Source: Planctomycetota bacterium
Lineage (GTDB): Bacteria > Planctomycetota > Planctomycetia > Gemmatales > Gemmataceae
Direction of reading: 5' to 3'
Length of the DNA: 57,655 nucleotides
Assembly: GCA_021413735.1 (NCBI GenBank)
Contig: JAIOPV010000111.1
Coordinates: 1-57,655, forward strand
Shown here: positions 1 to 8,549 of the stretch, one piece after another
How the letters are laid out: the number at the start of each line of letters is the position of its first letter
Position numbering within the stretch: the first letter of the stretch is position 1
Translations under genes and position numbers: made by a program
The notes under the pieces: model-generated
Told to the model about the DNA's origin: nothing
What the model saw: the letters and a program-made list of their open reading frames with translations, nothing else
Database searches by the model: none

Positions 1-168
1 ATCGCCCTCGAAATCATGGACCGCCGTTCGCACGGTGTCGCCAGTCTTCTTTCCGGGACAGACCGCGTGAACCGTGTGCCCGACGAGCGACAGCACCTGA
101 AACGGCACCATCGCTTCGTAGTCTTCCACGAAGTCACCGACGAGCATCAGGATGCGTTTCGCGGGCAT
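1..168 (-). CDS. DJ-1/PfpI family protein (partial, N-terminus only)
   Basis: The first 56 codons of a gene that runs out of the window at base 1. It starts at ATG 168 with a ggtgag ribosome site just upstream. The readable protein begins [19 protein letters not shown] and continues with [20 protein letters not shown] and a [13 protein letters not shown] stretch. This matches the N-terminal beta-strand and helix of DJ-1/PfpI class I glutamine amidotransferase-like proteins, including the conserved early Glu of the nucleophile-elbow pocket. The catalytic cysteine would lie outside the window, so enzyme versus chaperone-type function cannot be decided. Confidence 0.75.
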   Translation of the reverse strand, partial: MPAKRILMLVGDFVEDYEAMVPFQVLSLVGHTVHAVCPGKKTGDTVRTAVHDFEGD

Positions 169-191
169 GGCTCACCTGCGGTGGGAATTCT

Positions 192-230
192 GCGAAGCCG
201 CAAGCAGCAGAATGCCGCTTGCGGCTTCGC
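192..230. repeat. 14-bp perfect inverted repeat
   Basis: gcgaagccgcaagc (192-205) is repeated inverted at 217-230, with an 11-nt loop. It lies in the short gap between yidC and the DJ-1 gene. A similar palindrome with the same core (gcgaagtcgcaagcgg) lies at 9775-9822, so it belongs to a small dispersed family. It could also act as a transcription stop after yidC. Confidence 0.7.
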
Positions 231-244
231 AAGTTTAACCCCGG

Positions 245-2629
245 TTACTTCCGCTTCTTCTTTTTCTTGTCGCGGCGGTCGTCGCGTCGCGGCGGTTGGT
301 TCACGCCGTCGGTGGTCGGTCCCGAAGGTGGACCGTTCTTGTCGTTGCGAATCATCCGCTTCGACTGCTCATCGGCCTGCCTCTGGATCTCTTCCATCCG
401 CTTCTGTGCGGCCTCTTTAAGCCGACCGAGCATACCCTTCGGCTTCGGCGGAGCGTCCGCTGCTGGCTGACCGTTCGGCAAACCCACATCCGGACCGGCG
501 CCGCTGGTCGCGTCGGCCGACTTCGAGATAAGCTTGCGCTCGGCGAGACCCCAGATCGTGCCGACGATGAAGTACAGCGCGAGCCCCGCCGCGAACTTGT
601 AGAAGAGCAACGGCATGATGAACATCATGATCTTCATCATCATGCGCTGTTGCTTCGCCTGCTCGTCGATCGGCGGCGGCAGCATCGCCAACTGTTGACC
701 GATCATCAACAGCACCACCAGAATCGGCAACACGTTGAAATATGGCCCGAGGTACAGCATTCCGCCGATGTTGTCCGGGCTGCTCAGATACGGAATGTGT
801 TCGCCCCACCACAGCGTCATGTCGGGCGCCGCGAGGTTGTCGATCCACAGGAAATGTTCGAGGCGGAAGAACACGCTCTCTTGCAAGCAGAAGTACAGCC
901 CCATCATGATCGGCATTTGCGCGAACAGCAGCAGACAGCCGCCCATCGCCGCGAGCGGGTTCGCACCGTTGGCCATCATCAACTTCATCTTCGCCTGGTT
1001 GTAGCCGTGGAAGTCGTCGCCGTACTTCTTCTTCATCTCCTCAAGCTGCGGAGCGAGCTTCTTCTGCACCTCCATCATCTTGAGGTTCATCTTCGTCTGC
1101 TTCTTACTCGGGATGAGAAGCACGAGCCGAACCACAATCGTCAGCGCGACAATACAGAGCGCCCACGACGGAATCACCGTGTGAAGCGTCGCCAGCAGCC
1201 AGTGCATCAGGTTCGTGAACGCGATGACCAGATCGGTCCAGTAGATCGTGCTTGCGAAGGTGCCGAGCCACGTCGGGGATTGGTAATCGGTGATCGTCTT
1301 CAGCCCGAGTTTGTCCTGATAGCGATTCACCAACGACAGATCCACGGCCTTGGCGCCGTCCATCAGGCCGAGCAACTTCACCTTCGCGGGTCCGTTGTAG
1401 ATGATGTAGCTGTGCGTGACCGGTGGATCGCCCGGCGCGAGATCGAGAACCTCCGACGCGGCTCGCACGGTCACGTCGTCGAAGTATGGAAGGTTCTTGT
1501 CGGATTTCTTGTCGAACGGCAGTTCGGTCGTGGCTCGCACGTAAGCCCACGGGTTCTTCGCGTTGCCCTCGGCCGTGTCGTCGACGGCGACCGCGGAGGC
1601 GAAGAACTGCGTCGCGACGGCCATGTACTTGAAGGTGTTCTCACCCTTGGGCACTGGTTCGCCGCCTCGCTTCGCCCCGACTTCCGTGGCGGTCTCGTAT
1701 TGCCGACGTGGGGTGCCCTTGCGGTCGTTCCAGCCGATCAACGCGATACGGTGAACGTTGGTGTACCATTCGCCTTCGATCGGTAGCCCACGCGGTCCCG
1801 AGAGTTGATACCGCAGTTGCCCCTTGCCCTTCACGCCGCCGGGAAGTCGCTCGATTTCGATCTTCAACGCGACGTGGTAATCTTTCGGCGACAGCGTGTA
1901 CGTCTTGCGGAACTTGACGAAGTACGGTTCGCCGAGACTCGCCTCGAAGACGACTTTGTGATCGCCGTCGGCTGGCAGCTCTTCAACGACCTTATTCCAC
2001 AGCATCTCGCCGAGCTTCGGGTCGGGCGTTTTGTCGTCGGGGGTCGGGTAGTGAAAGATCGTGTACGCGGGTTCGGCCAGTTCCGTCTCGGAAGGCACGA
2101 GGCCGGGCTTCAGATCCGGAGTGGGGTACGCGTCCGCGAGATACTTGTGCCTGACTCGCGGCACCCCCGGCACAAGATAGAGCGGCGTGTTCGGCACACC
2201 GCGACCGAGGCGATTGGCTTCCTCGAACTTCGGCACCACGATTTGCTGAATGCCGCCGCCCTCGGTGGTGAGCATCACCTGGTTATTGAACGTGGAATCG
2301 CCCAACTGAATGAGCGTGGGGCGTTCCCGGCGTGCGGCGATCTTCGGCGGCTCGACCGGCTTCGGCGGAAGGACCGGCGCAACTTGCGTGACGGCAGTGC
2401 CCGCGACGGCGTTCGTGGCGAGTTTGCGTTCGTTCTCGCTCTTCTCGACAAAGGCGCGAAGTTCTTCTTGGGCAGCGAGTTCTTTCGCCTCGGCCTCGGC
2501 CTTCTTCTTGGCGATTTCGGCGGGGTTGGGCGGCTGTGGAAGCCAGTTCTTCTCGGCGTAGGTCCACAGGAAATAGAATCCGACCGCGATTACGAGGAAG
2601 AACAGGACATTCAGAACGTTATTGCGCAT
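245..2629 (-). CDS. yidC: Membrane protein insertase YidC
   Basis: A 794-residue YidC/Oxa1-type insertase that places proteins into the cytoplasmic membrane with or without SecYEG. Residues about 6-23 form the N-terminal membrane anchor. A large periplasmic domain follows to about residue 450. The conserved insertase core lies at about 455-735, and includes the hydrophilic-groove arginine in VVRLVLLIPSKKQ and the cytoplasmic helical hairpin with KKKYGDD. The C-terminus is a very basic tail ending RRDDRRDKKKKKRK. I start at ATG 2629 (MRNNVLNVLFFL): the frame stays open upstream, but that part crosses a palindromic repeat and has no signal-like features. The usual rpmH-rnpA neighbours are absent. 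Confidence 0.93.
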   Translation of the reverse strand: MRNNVLNVLFFLVIAVGFYFLWTYAEKNWLPQPPNPAEIAKKKAEAEAKELAAQEELRAFVEKSENERKLATNAVAGTAVTQVAPVLPPKPVEPPKIAARRERPTLIQLGDSTFNNQVMLTTEGGGIQQIVVPKFEEANRLGRGVPNTPLYLVPGVPRVRHKYLADAYPTPDLKPGLVPSETELAEPAYTIFHYPTPDDKTPDPKLGEMLWNKVVEELPADGDHKVVFEASLGEPYFVKFRKTYTLSPKDYHVALKIEIERLPGGVKGKGQLRYQLSGPRGLPIEGEWYTNVHRIALIGWNDRKGTPRRQYETATEVGAKRGGEPVPKGENTFKYMAVATQFFASAVAVDDTAEGNAKNPWAYVRATTELPFDKKSDKNLPYFDDVTVRAASEVLDLAPGDPPVTHSYIIYNGPAKVKLLGLMDGAKAVDLSLVNRYQDKLGLKTITDYQSPTWLGTFASTIYWTDLVIAFTNLMHWLLATLHTVIPSWALCIVALTIVVRLVLLIPSKKQTKMNLKMMEVQKKLAPQLEEMKKKYGDDFHGYNQAKMKLMMANGANPLAAMGGCLLLFAQMPIMMGLYFCLQESVFFRLEHFLWIDNLAAPDMTLWWGEHIPYLSSPDNIGGMLYLGPYFNVLPILVVLLMIGQQLAMLPPPIDEQAKQQRMMMKIMMFIMPLLFYKFAAGLALYFIVGTIWGLAERKLISKSADATSGAGPDVGLPNGQPAADAPPKPKGMLGRLKEAAQKRMEEIQRQADEQSKRMIRNDKNGPPSGPTTDGVNQPPRRDDRRDKKKKKRK

Positions 2630-2747
2630 GAGGCGGCCGTTCGTGCGGACTGCGGTTAGTTGGGCAACAGGTATCTTAGGAAACTCGAAAGCCCGCGGGC
2701 GATGCCCACGGGCTTCAAAGGTAATTCGAGACAACAACCGAGAGATT

Positions 2748-2812
2748 TTGGTATTCGCCGCTTGCGGCGTAGCGCTCCGACAGAGCGCTACGCCGCAAGC
2801 GGCGAATACCAA
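2748..2812. repeat. Family A palindrome, 30-bp perfect arms
   Basis: Arms 2748-2777 and 2783-2812 are perfect inverted copies with a 5-nt loop; the core is gccgcttgcggcgtagcgct. The same core recurs at 21528-21571 and, in shortened form, at 29739-29774. It fills the gap between yidC and the metallophosphoesterase gene. REP-like dispersed element; no coding content. Confidence 0.8.
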
Positions 2813-2834
2813 GAATCCGAAATCCGAATTTCTG

Positions 2835-3581
2835 TCAGCGTCCTTCGCCGAGGCGGTCGCCGAGGAAGTTGTCGAGATCCGGAATCTCGTAAATTTTCTC
2901 GCGGGTCTTCTGCCATTCGTACTCGACTCGGCGGAACTTGATCGTGTCGTTATCCAGCACGACGTAGCACGAGCGCCAGTTGCCGTCACGCGGTTGGCCC
3001 ACGCTGCCGACGTTACACAGCGTCTTGCGACCGTCGAGTTTGTAATTGAACTCGACCTCATCCGGGCTCATGAACTGCATGCTGTCGGTGAAGACGCCCG
3101 GAACGTGCGTGTGACCCTGGAAGCAGTATCGTTCGACCAACGCGAAGATGCGTTCCATCTTCCGCTGGTTGTACACGTCTTCGGGGAACACGTACTCGTT
3201 CAGCGGATTGCGGGCGCTGCCGTGAACGAACAGGTGACCGTTTTCGCGATGACTGCGGGGACGTTCCGCGAGGAATTCCCATCGCTTTTCGCGAGTTGCT
3301 CGCGGTTCGCCGCTGGATTCGAGTTGTTGCCTGGTCCAGAAGATGGCTTGCTCGGCGGACTTGTTGAACCCGTCTGGATCGAACATCGCTCCCTGGTCGT
3401 GGTTACCCAGGATGACGAGTTTGCACTCCATGACGAGATCGACGCACTCGCGTGGATTGGGGCCGTAGCCCACGATATCGCCCAGGCAATAGACGTCGGT
3501 GATGCCTTGGGATTTGATGTCGGCCATGACGGCCTGGAGGGCTTCCAGGTTTCCGTGTATGTCGCTGATGATCGCCTTCAC
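2835..3581 (-). CDS. Metallophosphoesterase (YfcE/MJ0936-like)
   Basis: A 248-residue calcineurin-type phosphoesterase. The dinuclear metal motifs are in order: SDIHGN (D7, H9), LGDIVGYGP (D35), LGNHDQ (N60, H61), FVHGS (H120) and GHTHVPG (H157, H159). These are the ligands of the family that hydrolyses phosphodiester or phosphomonoester bonds; the substrate cannot be read from sequence. The start is GTG at 3581, as the reading begins directly with the [11 protein letters not shown] strand typical of these proteins. It has no signal peptide, so it should be cytoplasmic. It is upstream of yidC on the same strand but separated by a strong palindrome, so probably a separate unit. Confidence 0.88.
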   Translation of the reverse strand: MKAIISDIHGNLEALQAVMADIKSQGITDVYCLGDIVGYGPNPRECVDLVMECKLVILGNHDQGAMFDPDGFNKSAEQAIFWTRQQLESSGEPRATREKRWEFLAERPRSHRENGHLFVHGSARNPLNEYVFPEDVYNQRKMERIFALVERYCFQGHTHVPGVFTDSMQFMSPDEVEFNYKLDGRKTLCNVGSVGQPRDGNWRSCYVVLDNDTIKFRRVEYEWQKTREKIYEIPDLDNFLGDRLGEGR

Positions 3582-3788
3582 GCCGGGAATCTCACAGGGA
3601 TATCGCGGGCCGACTGACGTGTCGGGATGGATTCAATTTTTCAATATAGCCCACGGAACCGGACCGGTAAACAGGGGAACCCCGGCGATTGTGAAAAGGG
3701 TAAATCAAAAAGCCGGCCTAGAGCGGCGGACCCAACGGTCCGCGAGTCGTATGTCGCCTCGTCAGAGCAACCGCTACACCATGTTTGC

Positions 3789-4433
3789 TCAGTCCATCAG
3801 GAACTGATTCGTCTTCTTTTCGTGCCCCGTCGTCGTCACCGGACCGTGCCCAGGATACACAACCGTGTCCGCCGGCATCGGCCACAGCACACGCACAATT
3901 CCTGACTTCAACAGCGGAAAACTGCCGCCAGGAAAGTCCGTGCGACCGATCCCGCCACGAAAAAGCACGTCGCCACCCAGCACCACGTTCGGTTTCATTT
4001 CGCGAATCAGATACACGACGTGCCCGGGCGAGTGCCCCGGAATGTCGAACACTTCCAGTTCGATTCCCGCGACTGTGAGTTTGTCGCCTTCGTTCACGAA
4101 CTGGTCGGCGGGCGGGCTCGTCACGTTGAAGCCAAACGCGGCGCTCATATTGACGTTCGCATCGGTCAGGAACGCCGCGTCTCGGGTGCCGATGATGATG
4201 GGGGCATCCGGGAACGCTCGCTTCAAATCGGTGTTGCCGGCGATGTGATCGACGTGACCGTGCGTGCAGACAATCGCTGCGAGGCTCAAGCCGTGGTCAG
4301 CGAGAGCTTCGCGAATCAGGTCAGGCTCGAAACCGGGGTCGATCACAAATGCCTCGGTGCTGCCTTCGCGCCACACGATGTATGAGTTCTCGGCGAACGG
4401 TTCCGACTCGATGGTGAGGATCTGGATGCTCAT
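3789..4433 (-). CDS. MBL-fold metallo-hydrolase (glyoxalase II-like)
   Basis: A 214-residue metallo-beta-lactamase-fold hydrolase. Visible metal ligands are THGHVDH (H58, H60, D62, H63), GHSPGH (H134, H138), GGDVLF (D155) and PGHGP (H196). The short length and the GHSPGH / FRGGIGRTDFPGG segments match the compact YcbL-type glyoxalase II-like group, which cleaves thioesters such as S-lactoylglutathione. The substrate is not proven here. ATG start at 4433, no signal peptide. The gene is single, with a 200-nt gap to the metallophosphoesterase and a long palindrome upstream. Confidence 0.88.
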   Translation of the reverse strand: MSIQILTIESEPFAENSYIVWREGSTEAFVIDPGFEPDLIREALADHGLSLAAIVCTHGHVDHIAGNTDLKRAFPDAPIIIGTRDAAFLTDANVNMSAAFGFNVTSPPADQFVNEGDKLTVAGIELEVFDIPGHSPGHVVYLIREMKPNVVLGGDVLFRGGIGRTDFPGGSFPLLKSGIVRVLWPMPADTVVYPGHGPVTTTGHEKKTNQFLMD

Positions 4434-4460
4434 GGGGTTATCTTACGAACGCAGGAAGTC

Positions 4461-4616
4461 AGAATTCGCCGCACGATTGAAACCCGATTCAAGACACGAT
4501 CAAAACAAAGCAGAGAGCCATTATTGAAGACCAGAGTTGTGTGTCTTTCAAAATGACTCTCTTGGTTTTTGTCTGGATCGTTTCTTGAATCGGGTTTTGA
4601 TCGTGCGGCGAATTCT
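4461..4616. repeat. 156-bp imperfect hairpin (MITE-like)
   Basis: The outer 41 bp (4461-4501 and 4576-4616) pair with 38 matches; both ends begin agaattcgccgcacgat. The inner part also pairs loosely (agagag-catt motifs). It fills most of the gap between the divergent MBL hydrolase and DUF1571 genes. It is more AT-rich than its neighbours and holds no credible gene. It may be a miniature transposable element; the flanks show no obvious target-site duplication. Confidence 0.7.
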
Positions 4617-4717
4617 TCTTTCTTCTGAGTCTTTGAAACTCGCCTTCCCCCGTTTCGCAACCCAGGCTATTCCCCGCAGTCGAGTACCAACTCATTCTCG
4701 GCCAAGGGAGTGTTGCC

Positions 4718-5524
4718 ATGCTGGGACGGAACTTGATCGTCGGATTGGGAGCCGCGGCCGGCGGAGCCGCTGTGGTGGGTCTTGCGCTGGCTCAAACGCC
4801 TAAACAGCCCGACACGGTGAAGCAAGCCTCCGGCTCGACGCCCACGGTCGTCCTCGAAACATCGAAGCCAGCCGATCTCAGCACCATGCTCGCCGATGCC
4901 CGAACGGCTCTCGGAAAATACCGCGATTACACCGGCACCTTCACACGGCAAGAACGACTGCACGGCACGCTGACGGCTGAGCAGGTCGGCGAAATCAAGG
5001 CGAGAGTGAGTCCCGCGGGAATGTACGTCAAGTTCGTGCGGCCCGATGCGTTTGTCGGAATGGAAGTGGCGTATTCCGCGAAGAAGCCCGGCAAGGTGCT
5101 GTACCGTCCGGCTGGCGTCGCGGGTCGCAAGGGCTTCCAGAAACTCGACGTCGATGATGCGAAGTTCCTGGCCGACAACCGCCATCCCGTTACCGACTGG
5201 GGAATGAGTGCGATTGTCGAATTGATCGCAACCTCGACGGCTCGCGAGAAGACGCTGAACAACCCGGTTGACGTGTACACGGCCGACTTCCAGTTCGCGA
5301 ATCGGAACGTGACGAGGTACGAGATTCTGACACGTCGCCCGCACGCCTTCCGCTACGCCGCGAAGATGGTGGTATACGTCGATAAGGAAACGAAGTTGCC
5401 GGTGCGGTTCGAGGCATACGACGACGCGAAAGCTGGCGTGACCACAGGCGATTTGCTTGAGGCGTACAGCTTCACGGACCTGAAGTTCAACACGGGCGTC
5501 GGCGAGAACACGTTCGAGTATTGA
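4718..5524 (+). CDS. Exported DUF1571 family protein
   Basis: A 268-residue protein of the planctomycete-rich DUF1571 family, function unknown. Residues about 1-26 form a signal peptide (MLGRNLIVGLGAAAGGAAVV then ALAQT). The mature part has the family pattern: YRDYTGTFTRQERLHG, then VYVDKETKLPVRFEAYD and a closing SFTDLKFNTGVGENTFEY. The fold resembles the lipid-carrying LolA/LppX type beta half-barrel in general pattern, but that is inference. ATG 4718 has an aagggag ribosome site 7 nt upstream. It stands alone between a long hairpin and a family B palindrome. Confidence 0.85.
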   Translation: MLGRNLIVGLGAAAGGAAVVGLALAQTPKQPDTVKQASGSTPTVVLETSKPADLSTMLADARTALGKYRDYTGTFTRQERLHGTLTAEQVGEIKARVSPAGMYVKFVRPDAFVGMEVAYSAKKPGKVLYRPAGVAGRKGFQKLDVDDAKFLADNRHPVTDWGMSAIVELIATSTAREKTLNNPVDVYTADFQFANRNVTRYEILTRRPHAFRYAAKMVVYVDKETKLPVRFEAYDDAKAGVTTGDLLEAYSFTDLKFNTGVGENTFEY

Positions 5525-5533
5525 GGCCGTTCT

Positions 5534-5607
5534 GGCGAGCCACGGGGTTTATCCCCATGGTGCTGAACAGTTGCAGAGACCACGGGGATAACCCCCGTGG
5601 CTTGCAA
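5534..5607. repeat. Family B palindrome (copy 1)
   Basis: An inverted repeat of about 26 bp around gccacggggtttatcccc and its complement, with a ~20-nt loop, starting 10 nt after the DUF1571 stop. Copies occur at 8665-8738 and 32635-32704. Between this repeat and the next promoter (5608-5678) nothing else was seen. Confidence 0.75.
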
Positions 5608-5678
5608 AGCATTTCAACAAAACACCACCAGGCATGACGGTTTGTTCGTGAGTTCGTGAGCCGGACGGTCCATTTGGG

Positions 5679-5708
5679 TTGTTGTCCGGCATGCGACCTG
5701 CATATAGT
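5679..5708 (+). promoter_or_regulatory. Putative sigma-70 promoter of the Bax inhibitor-1-like gene
   Basis: TTGTTG (5679-5684), an 18-nt spacer and TATAGT (5703-5708), 46 nt upstream of ATG 5755. The -10 is close to consensus (5/6) and the spacing is acceptable. Confidence 0.4.
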
Positions 5709-5754
5709 GGAGTAACCCTCCGCGTTTGCGGTGCCCTTGCCAAAGGTGGAAACA

Positions 5755-6483
5755 ATGAGTTCCGTCGATGCTTATTACGGTGACACGGTTGCATCAGCTC
5801 CGGTGAGCGCGCGGGTCGCGTTCATCCGACGAACGTACGCCCACCTCGCGGTTGCAGTTCTGGCTTTCGTCGGCGTCTCGGCGGGGCTTATCGCATCGGG
5901 ACTCGCCGAAGAGATTCTGCGTGATGTGTTCATGGCAAACCGCTTCGCGTGGTTTGGCGTGATGGTGCTGTTCATGGGTGGTACTGTCGCGGCCCAGATG
6001 ATGGCTCAATCGCGGTCGTCTGTCGGACTGCAATACGCAGGTTTGTCGTTGTATGTGCTGCTGTACGCTCTGCTGTTCGTGCCGATTCTGACCATCGCGT
6101 CGAATCCGAAATACGGTGTCGGCAACGCGAACCTGCCAATTCAGGCTGGCATCGTGACGCTGATGGTATTCGCCGGCCTGACGACAGCGGTGTTCATCTC
6201 CGGCAAGGACTTCTCGTTCATGGGTCCGGTTCTTGCGATTGGCTCGTTCTTGGCTCTGGGCGTGATTATCGCCGCGATGATTGGCGGGTTCAGCCTGGGT
6301 TTGATCTTCTGTTCGCTGATGGTGGCACTGTTCGCGGGGTACGTGATTTACGACACATCGAACATCATTCACCGTTACCGAACTGATGAACACGTTGCTG
6401 CGAGCATGGCACTGTTCGGCTCGTTCGCGATGCTGTTCTACTACATCCTGATGCTGTTCATGAGCGGCAGTCGGGACGACTGA
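5755..6483 (+). CDS. Bax inhibitor-1/YccA family membrane protein
   Basis: A 242-residue polytopic protein with about seven membrane helices, from a hydrophobic segment near residue 30 to a last one ending in LFYYILMLFMSGSRDD. The arrangement, the length and the motif VIYDTSNIIHRY in the sixth-seventh helix region match the BI-1 (TMBIM/YccA) family, whose bacterial members act as pH-sensitive calcium leak channels or modulate FtsH. ATG 5755 is chosen because aaggtgga stands 5 nt before it; the eight extra upstream codons lack a ribosome site. A strong hairpin follows, so it is monocistronic. Confidence 0.85.
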   Translation: MSSVDAYYGDTVASAPVSARVAFIRRTYAHLAVAVLAFVGVSAGLIASGLAEEILRDVFMANRFAWFGVMVLFMGGTVAAQMMAQSRSSVGLQYAGLSLYVLLYALLFVPILTIASNPKYGVGNANLPIQAGIVTLMVFAGLTTAVFISGKDFSFMGPVLAIGSFLALGVIIAAMIGGFSLGLIFCSLMVALFAGYVIYDTSNIIHRYRTDEHVAASMALFGSFAMLFYYILMLFMSGSRDD

Positions 6484-6494
6484 TGTCGAAATGC

Positions 6495-6522
6495 AGGCAG
6501 CCGGGAAACCTCCCGGCTGCCT
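6495..6522 (+). terminator. Hairpin terminator after the BI-1-like gene
   Basis: A 12-bp perfect stem (aggcagccggga / tcccggctgcct) with a 4-nt loop, 12 nt after the stop codon, followed by ctcttatc. It lacks a long T run but is well placed. Confidence 0.6.
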
Positions 6523-6547
6523 CTCTTATCAAATGATGGCTCGCACG

Positions 6548-6746
6548 TCACACGCTCTTCAAACCGAAATCCACATCAAACTGCCCCCCAGGCGTAGATC
6601 ATGTCGGTCATGTTGCGGTCGTTGGGCGTTGGATCGACGAGTTGCACCGCAACCGTATTGCTGATAACCCTTGCGCTGGGCCGACCGACTCCTGCCATGC
6701 TCGAAGCGCCATCGCCGTAGGCGGTCCCGGAAATTTGGCCATTGCT
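6548..6746 (-). pseudogene. Relic of a haem peroxidase family gene
   Basis: The minus strand reads TAYGDGASSMAGVGRPSARV followed by ISNTVAVQ and PNDRNMTDMIYAWG, which is the conserved N-terminal block of planctomycete animal-type peroxidases ('...RPSAR.ISN...PN.R..TD....WGQF.D.D'). In one frame it stops at 6576-6578 just after WGAV. Removing one G from the six-G run at 6584-6589 restores WGQF and then DVDFGL before a stop at 6548. No start codon, haem ligands or C-terminal domain remain. It is a frameshifted fragment between the BI-1-like gene and tsaD. Confidence 0.6.
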
Positions 6747-6801
6747 TCACCATCTTCACCATATCGCTGACTCTTTGGGTTCGCCGGAATACATCAACCC
6801 C

Positions 6802-7812
6802 ATGAAGTTCCTTGCGTTGGAAACGAGTTGCGATGAAACGGCTGCTGCGGTGTTCACCGATGAACTCACCGTGCTGTCGAGCGTCGTCGCGTCGCAGACC
6901 GATCTGCACGCCAAGTTCGGCGGAGTCGTGCCCGAGATCGCGTCGCGTGCCCACCTGCGGAATCTCTTCCCGGTCATCGACGACGCACTCACCAAGGCCG
7001 GCGTCACGCTTGCGGATATCGGCTGCGTGGCGGTCCACAACACGCCCGGACTCGTCGGAGCGCTGTTGATCGGCGTCTCGGCCGCGAAGATGCTCGCGCT
7101 CGGGTTGGGCGTTCCACTGATCGCGGTGAACCACGTCCAAAGCCATATCTATGCGTGTCGGCTGGCGGCGGGGCGTGACATCTTCCCGTGCGTTGGGCTT
7201 GTGGTCAGCGGCGGGCACACGGCACTGTTCCGCTGTGACAGCCCGTTGTCAATGACGCTCCTCGGCGGCACCCGAGACGACGCGGCTGGCGAAGCGTTCG
7301 ACAAGGTCGCGGCCATTCTCGGGCTGGGCTTTCCAGGTGGTCCCGCACTGGAACGCGAAGCTGCCAACGGCAACCCCAAGGCTCACGCCTTCCCGCGTGC
7401 GTTCGCCGACGACGGCCGACTGGAGTTCAGCTTCAGCGGCCTGAAGACGTCGGTTCTGTATGCGTGTCACGGGCAGGATGTGAGCAAGGCGAAGCCACCG
7501 GAAGCTGGACCGAAGCGAGCGAATCTCGCGGCGAGTTTTCAGGCTGCCGTGGTGGATGTGCTGACGATCAAGTGCAAGCAGGCGATGCGGAAGACGGGAA
7601 TGCGACGGCTCGCGGTGGGTGGCGGGGTGTCGGCGAACAAGCCGTTGCGGGCTGCGCTCGCGGCGATGTGCCAGAAGGAAGGGGCGGAGCTGTTCATCCC
7701 ACCGTTGGCACTCTGCACCGATAACGCGGCGATGGCTGCGTTATCGGTCGAGAAGTGGAAGCTTCAAGAGTTCGCGCCGGCGGATTTGGACGCCGAACCG
7801 AACTGGATCTGA
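6802..7812 (+). CDS. tsaD: tRNA N6-adenosine threonylcarbamoyltransferase
   Basis: A 336-residue TsaD (Kae1/Gcp/YgjD) protein, the catalytic subunit that transfers threonylcarbamoyl to A37 of ANN-decoding tRNAs. It begins MKFLALETSCDETAAAVFTD and carries the metal ligands H111 and H115 (NHVQSHIYA), SGGHTALF near 136-143, and the C-terminal LCTDNAAM motif with the third ligand. Full family length. ATG 6802 is the only start giving the canonical N-terminus; the ribosome site is weak (ccggaat). The partner genes tsaB and tsaE are not nearby. Confidence 0.96.
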   Translation: MKFLALETSCDETAAAVFTDELTVLSSVVASQTDLHAKFGGVVPEIASRAHLRNLFPVIDDALTKAGVTLADIGCVAVHNTPGLVGALLIGVSAAKMLALGLGVPLIAVNHVQSHIYACRLAAGRDIFPCVGLVVSGGHTALFRCDSPLSMTLLGGTRDDAAGEAFDKVAAILGLGFPGGPALEREAANGNPKAHAFPRAFADDGRLEFSFSGLKTSVLYACHGQDVSKAKPPEAGPKRANLAASFQAAVVDVLTIKCKQAMRKTGMRRLAVGGGVSANKPLRAALAAMCQKEGAELFIPPLALCTDNAAMAALSVEKWKLQEFAPADLDAEPNWI

Positions 7813-7818
7813 ACACGC

Positions 7819-8445
7819 TCAGCATTTCCGGATGACGCCCGTCAGCACGCCCAGAATCTGCACGTCTTGCTTGCTCGGATCGACGATGATCGGTTCCATC
7901 GTGCTGTTCATCGGTTCGAGGCGAATCTCGTTCTTCTTCTTGTAATACTTCTTCAAGGTCATCGCCCGATCAACCATCGCGATCACTTTGTCGCCGTTGT
8001 CGCAGGTCGAGCATTTGCGGATCACGACGTAATCGCCGTCGGCGATCTGCCCCTCGATCATCGACTGCCCGCGAACTTTCACCACGAAGAGTTCGTCGCC
8101 CGCGAAGAGGTCGCGGATTTCGAGACGGTCTTCGGTGTCAGCCGCTTCAATCGCTTTGCCTGCCGCGACAACACCGAGCAGCGGGAAGCTCAGTCCACCA
8201 GCCGAGACGCCCGGAATCGTGATGCCGCGTGCCTGTGCCTTCTCGTTTTCCTTCTTCGTGACGCGGTTGATGTACCCCTTCTTCTCCAGTGCCTTCAGGT
8301 GGCACATGACGCCGTTGGGGGAGGAGATGCCGAAGGCATCGCAGATATCGCGAATCGCGGGTGGATAGCCCTTGGACTCGATGTGTTTGCGGATGAAGTG
8401 GTAAATCTTCTCTTGTTTGTCGGTCAACTGCACATGCTCGTTCAC
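7819..8445 (-). CDS. lexA: LexA repressor (SOS regulator)
   Basis: A 208-residue LexA. The N-terminal winged helix (RDICDAFGISSPNGVMCHLK, residues 32-51) binds operators. The S24 peptidase domain follows, with the self-cleavage bond A95-G96 (GVVAAGKAI), nucleophile S128 in VRGQSMIEG and general base K165 in MTLKKYYKK. I choose GTG 8445, preceded by aggatt, because the longer open frame adds a Pro/His-rich stretch absent from LexA proteins. The family start is usually this far ahead of QLTDKQ. The gene ends 6 nt from the tsaD stop on the opposite strand. Autoregulation is expected. Confidence 0.93.
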   Translation of the reverse strand: MNEHVQLTDKQEKIYHFIRKHIESKGYPPAIRDICDAFGISSPNGVMCHLKALEKKGYINRVTKKENEKAQARGITIPGVSAGGLSFPLLGVVAAGKAIEAADTEDRLEIRDLFAGDELFVVKVRGQSMIEGQIADGDYVVIRKCSTCDNGDKVIAMVDRAMTLKKYYKKKNEIRLEPMNSTMEPIIVDPSKQDVQILGVLTGVIRKC

Positions 8446-8549
8446 GATTGGAATCCTGTCGAGGTGGGGTGGATGTGGTTGGTTTGAGGGGGAAGGTTTG
8501 TGTGGATTGCCTGATCGGAACAGCTTGCCCAATTGCCGCAACTCCTACG

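Noticed and set aside
8446-8541. Longer LexA N-terminus from 8541
   Set aside because: Adds a Pro/His-rich stretch not found in LexA; GTG 8445 has a ribosome site and gives normal length.
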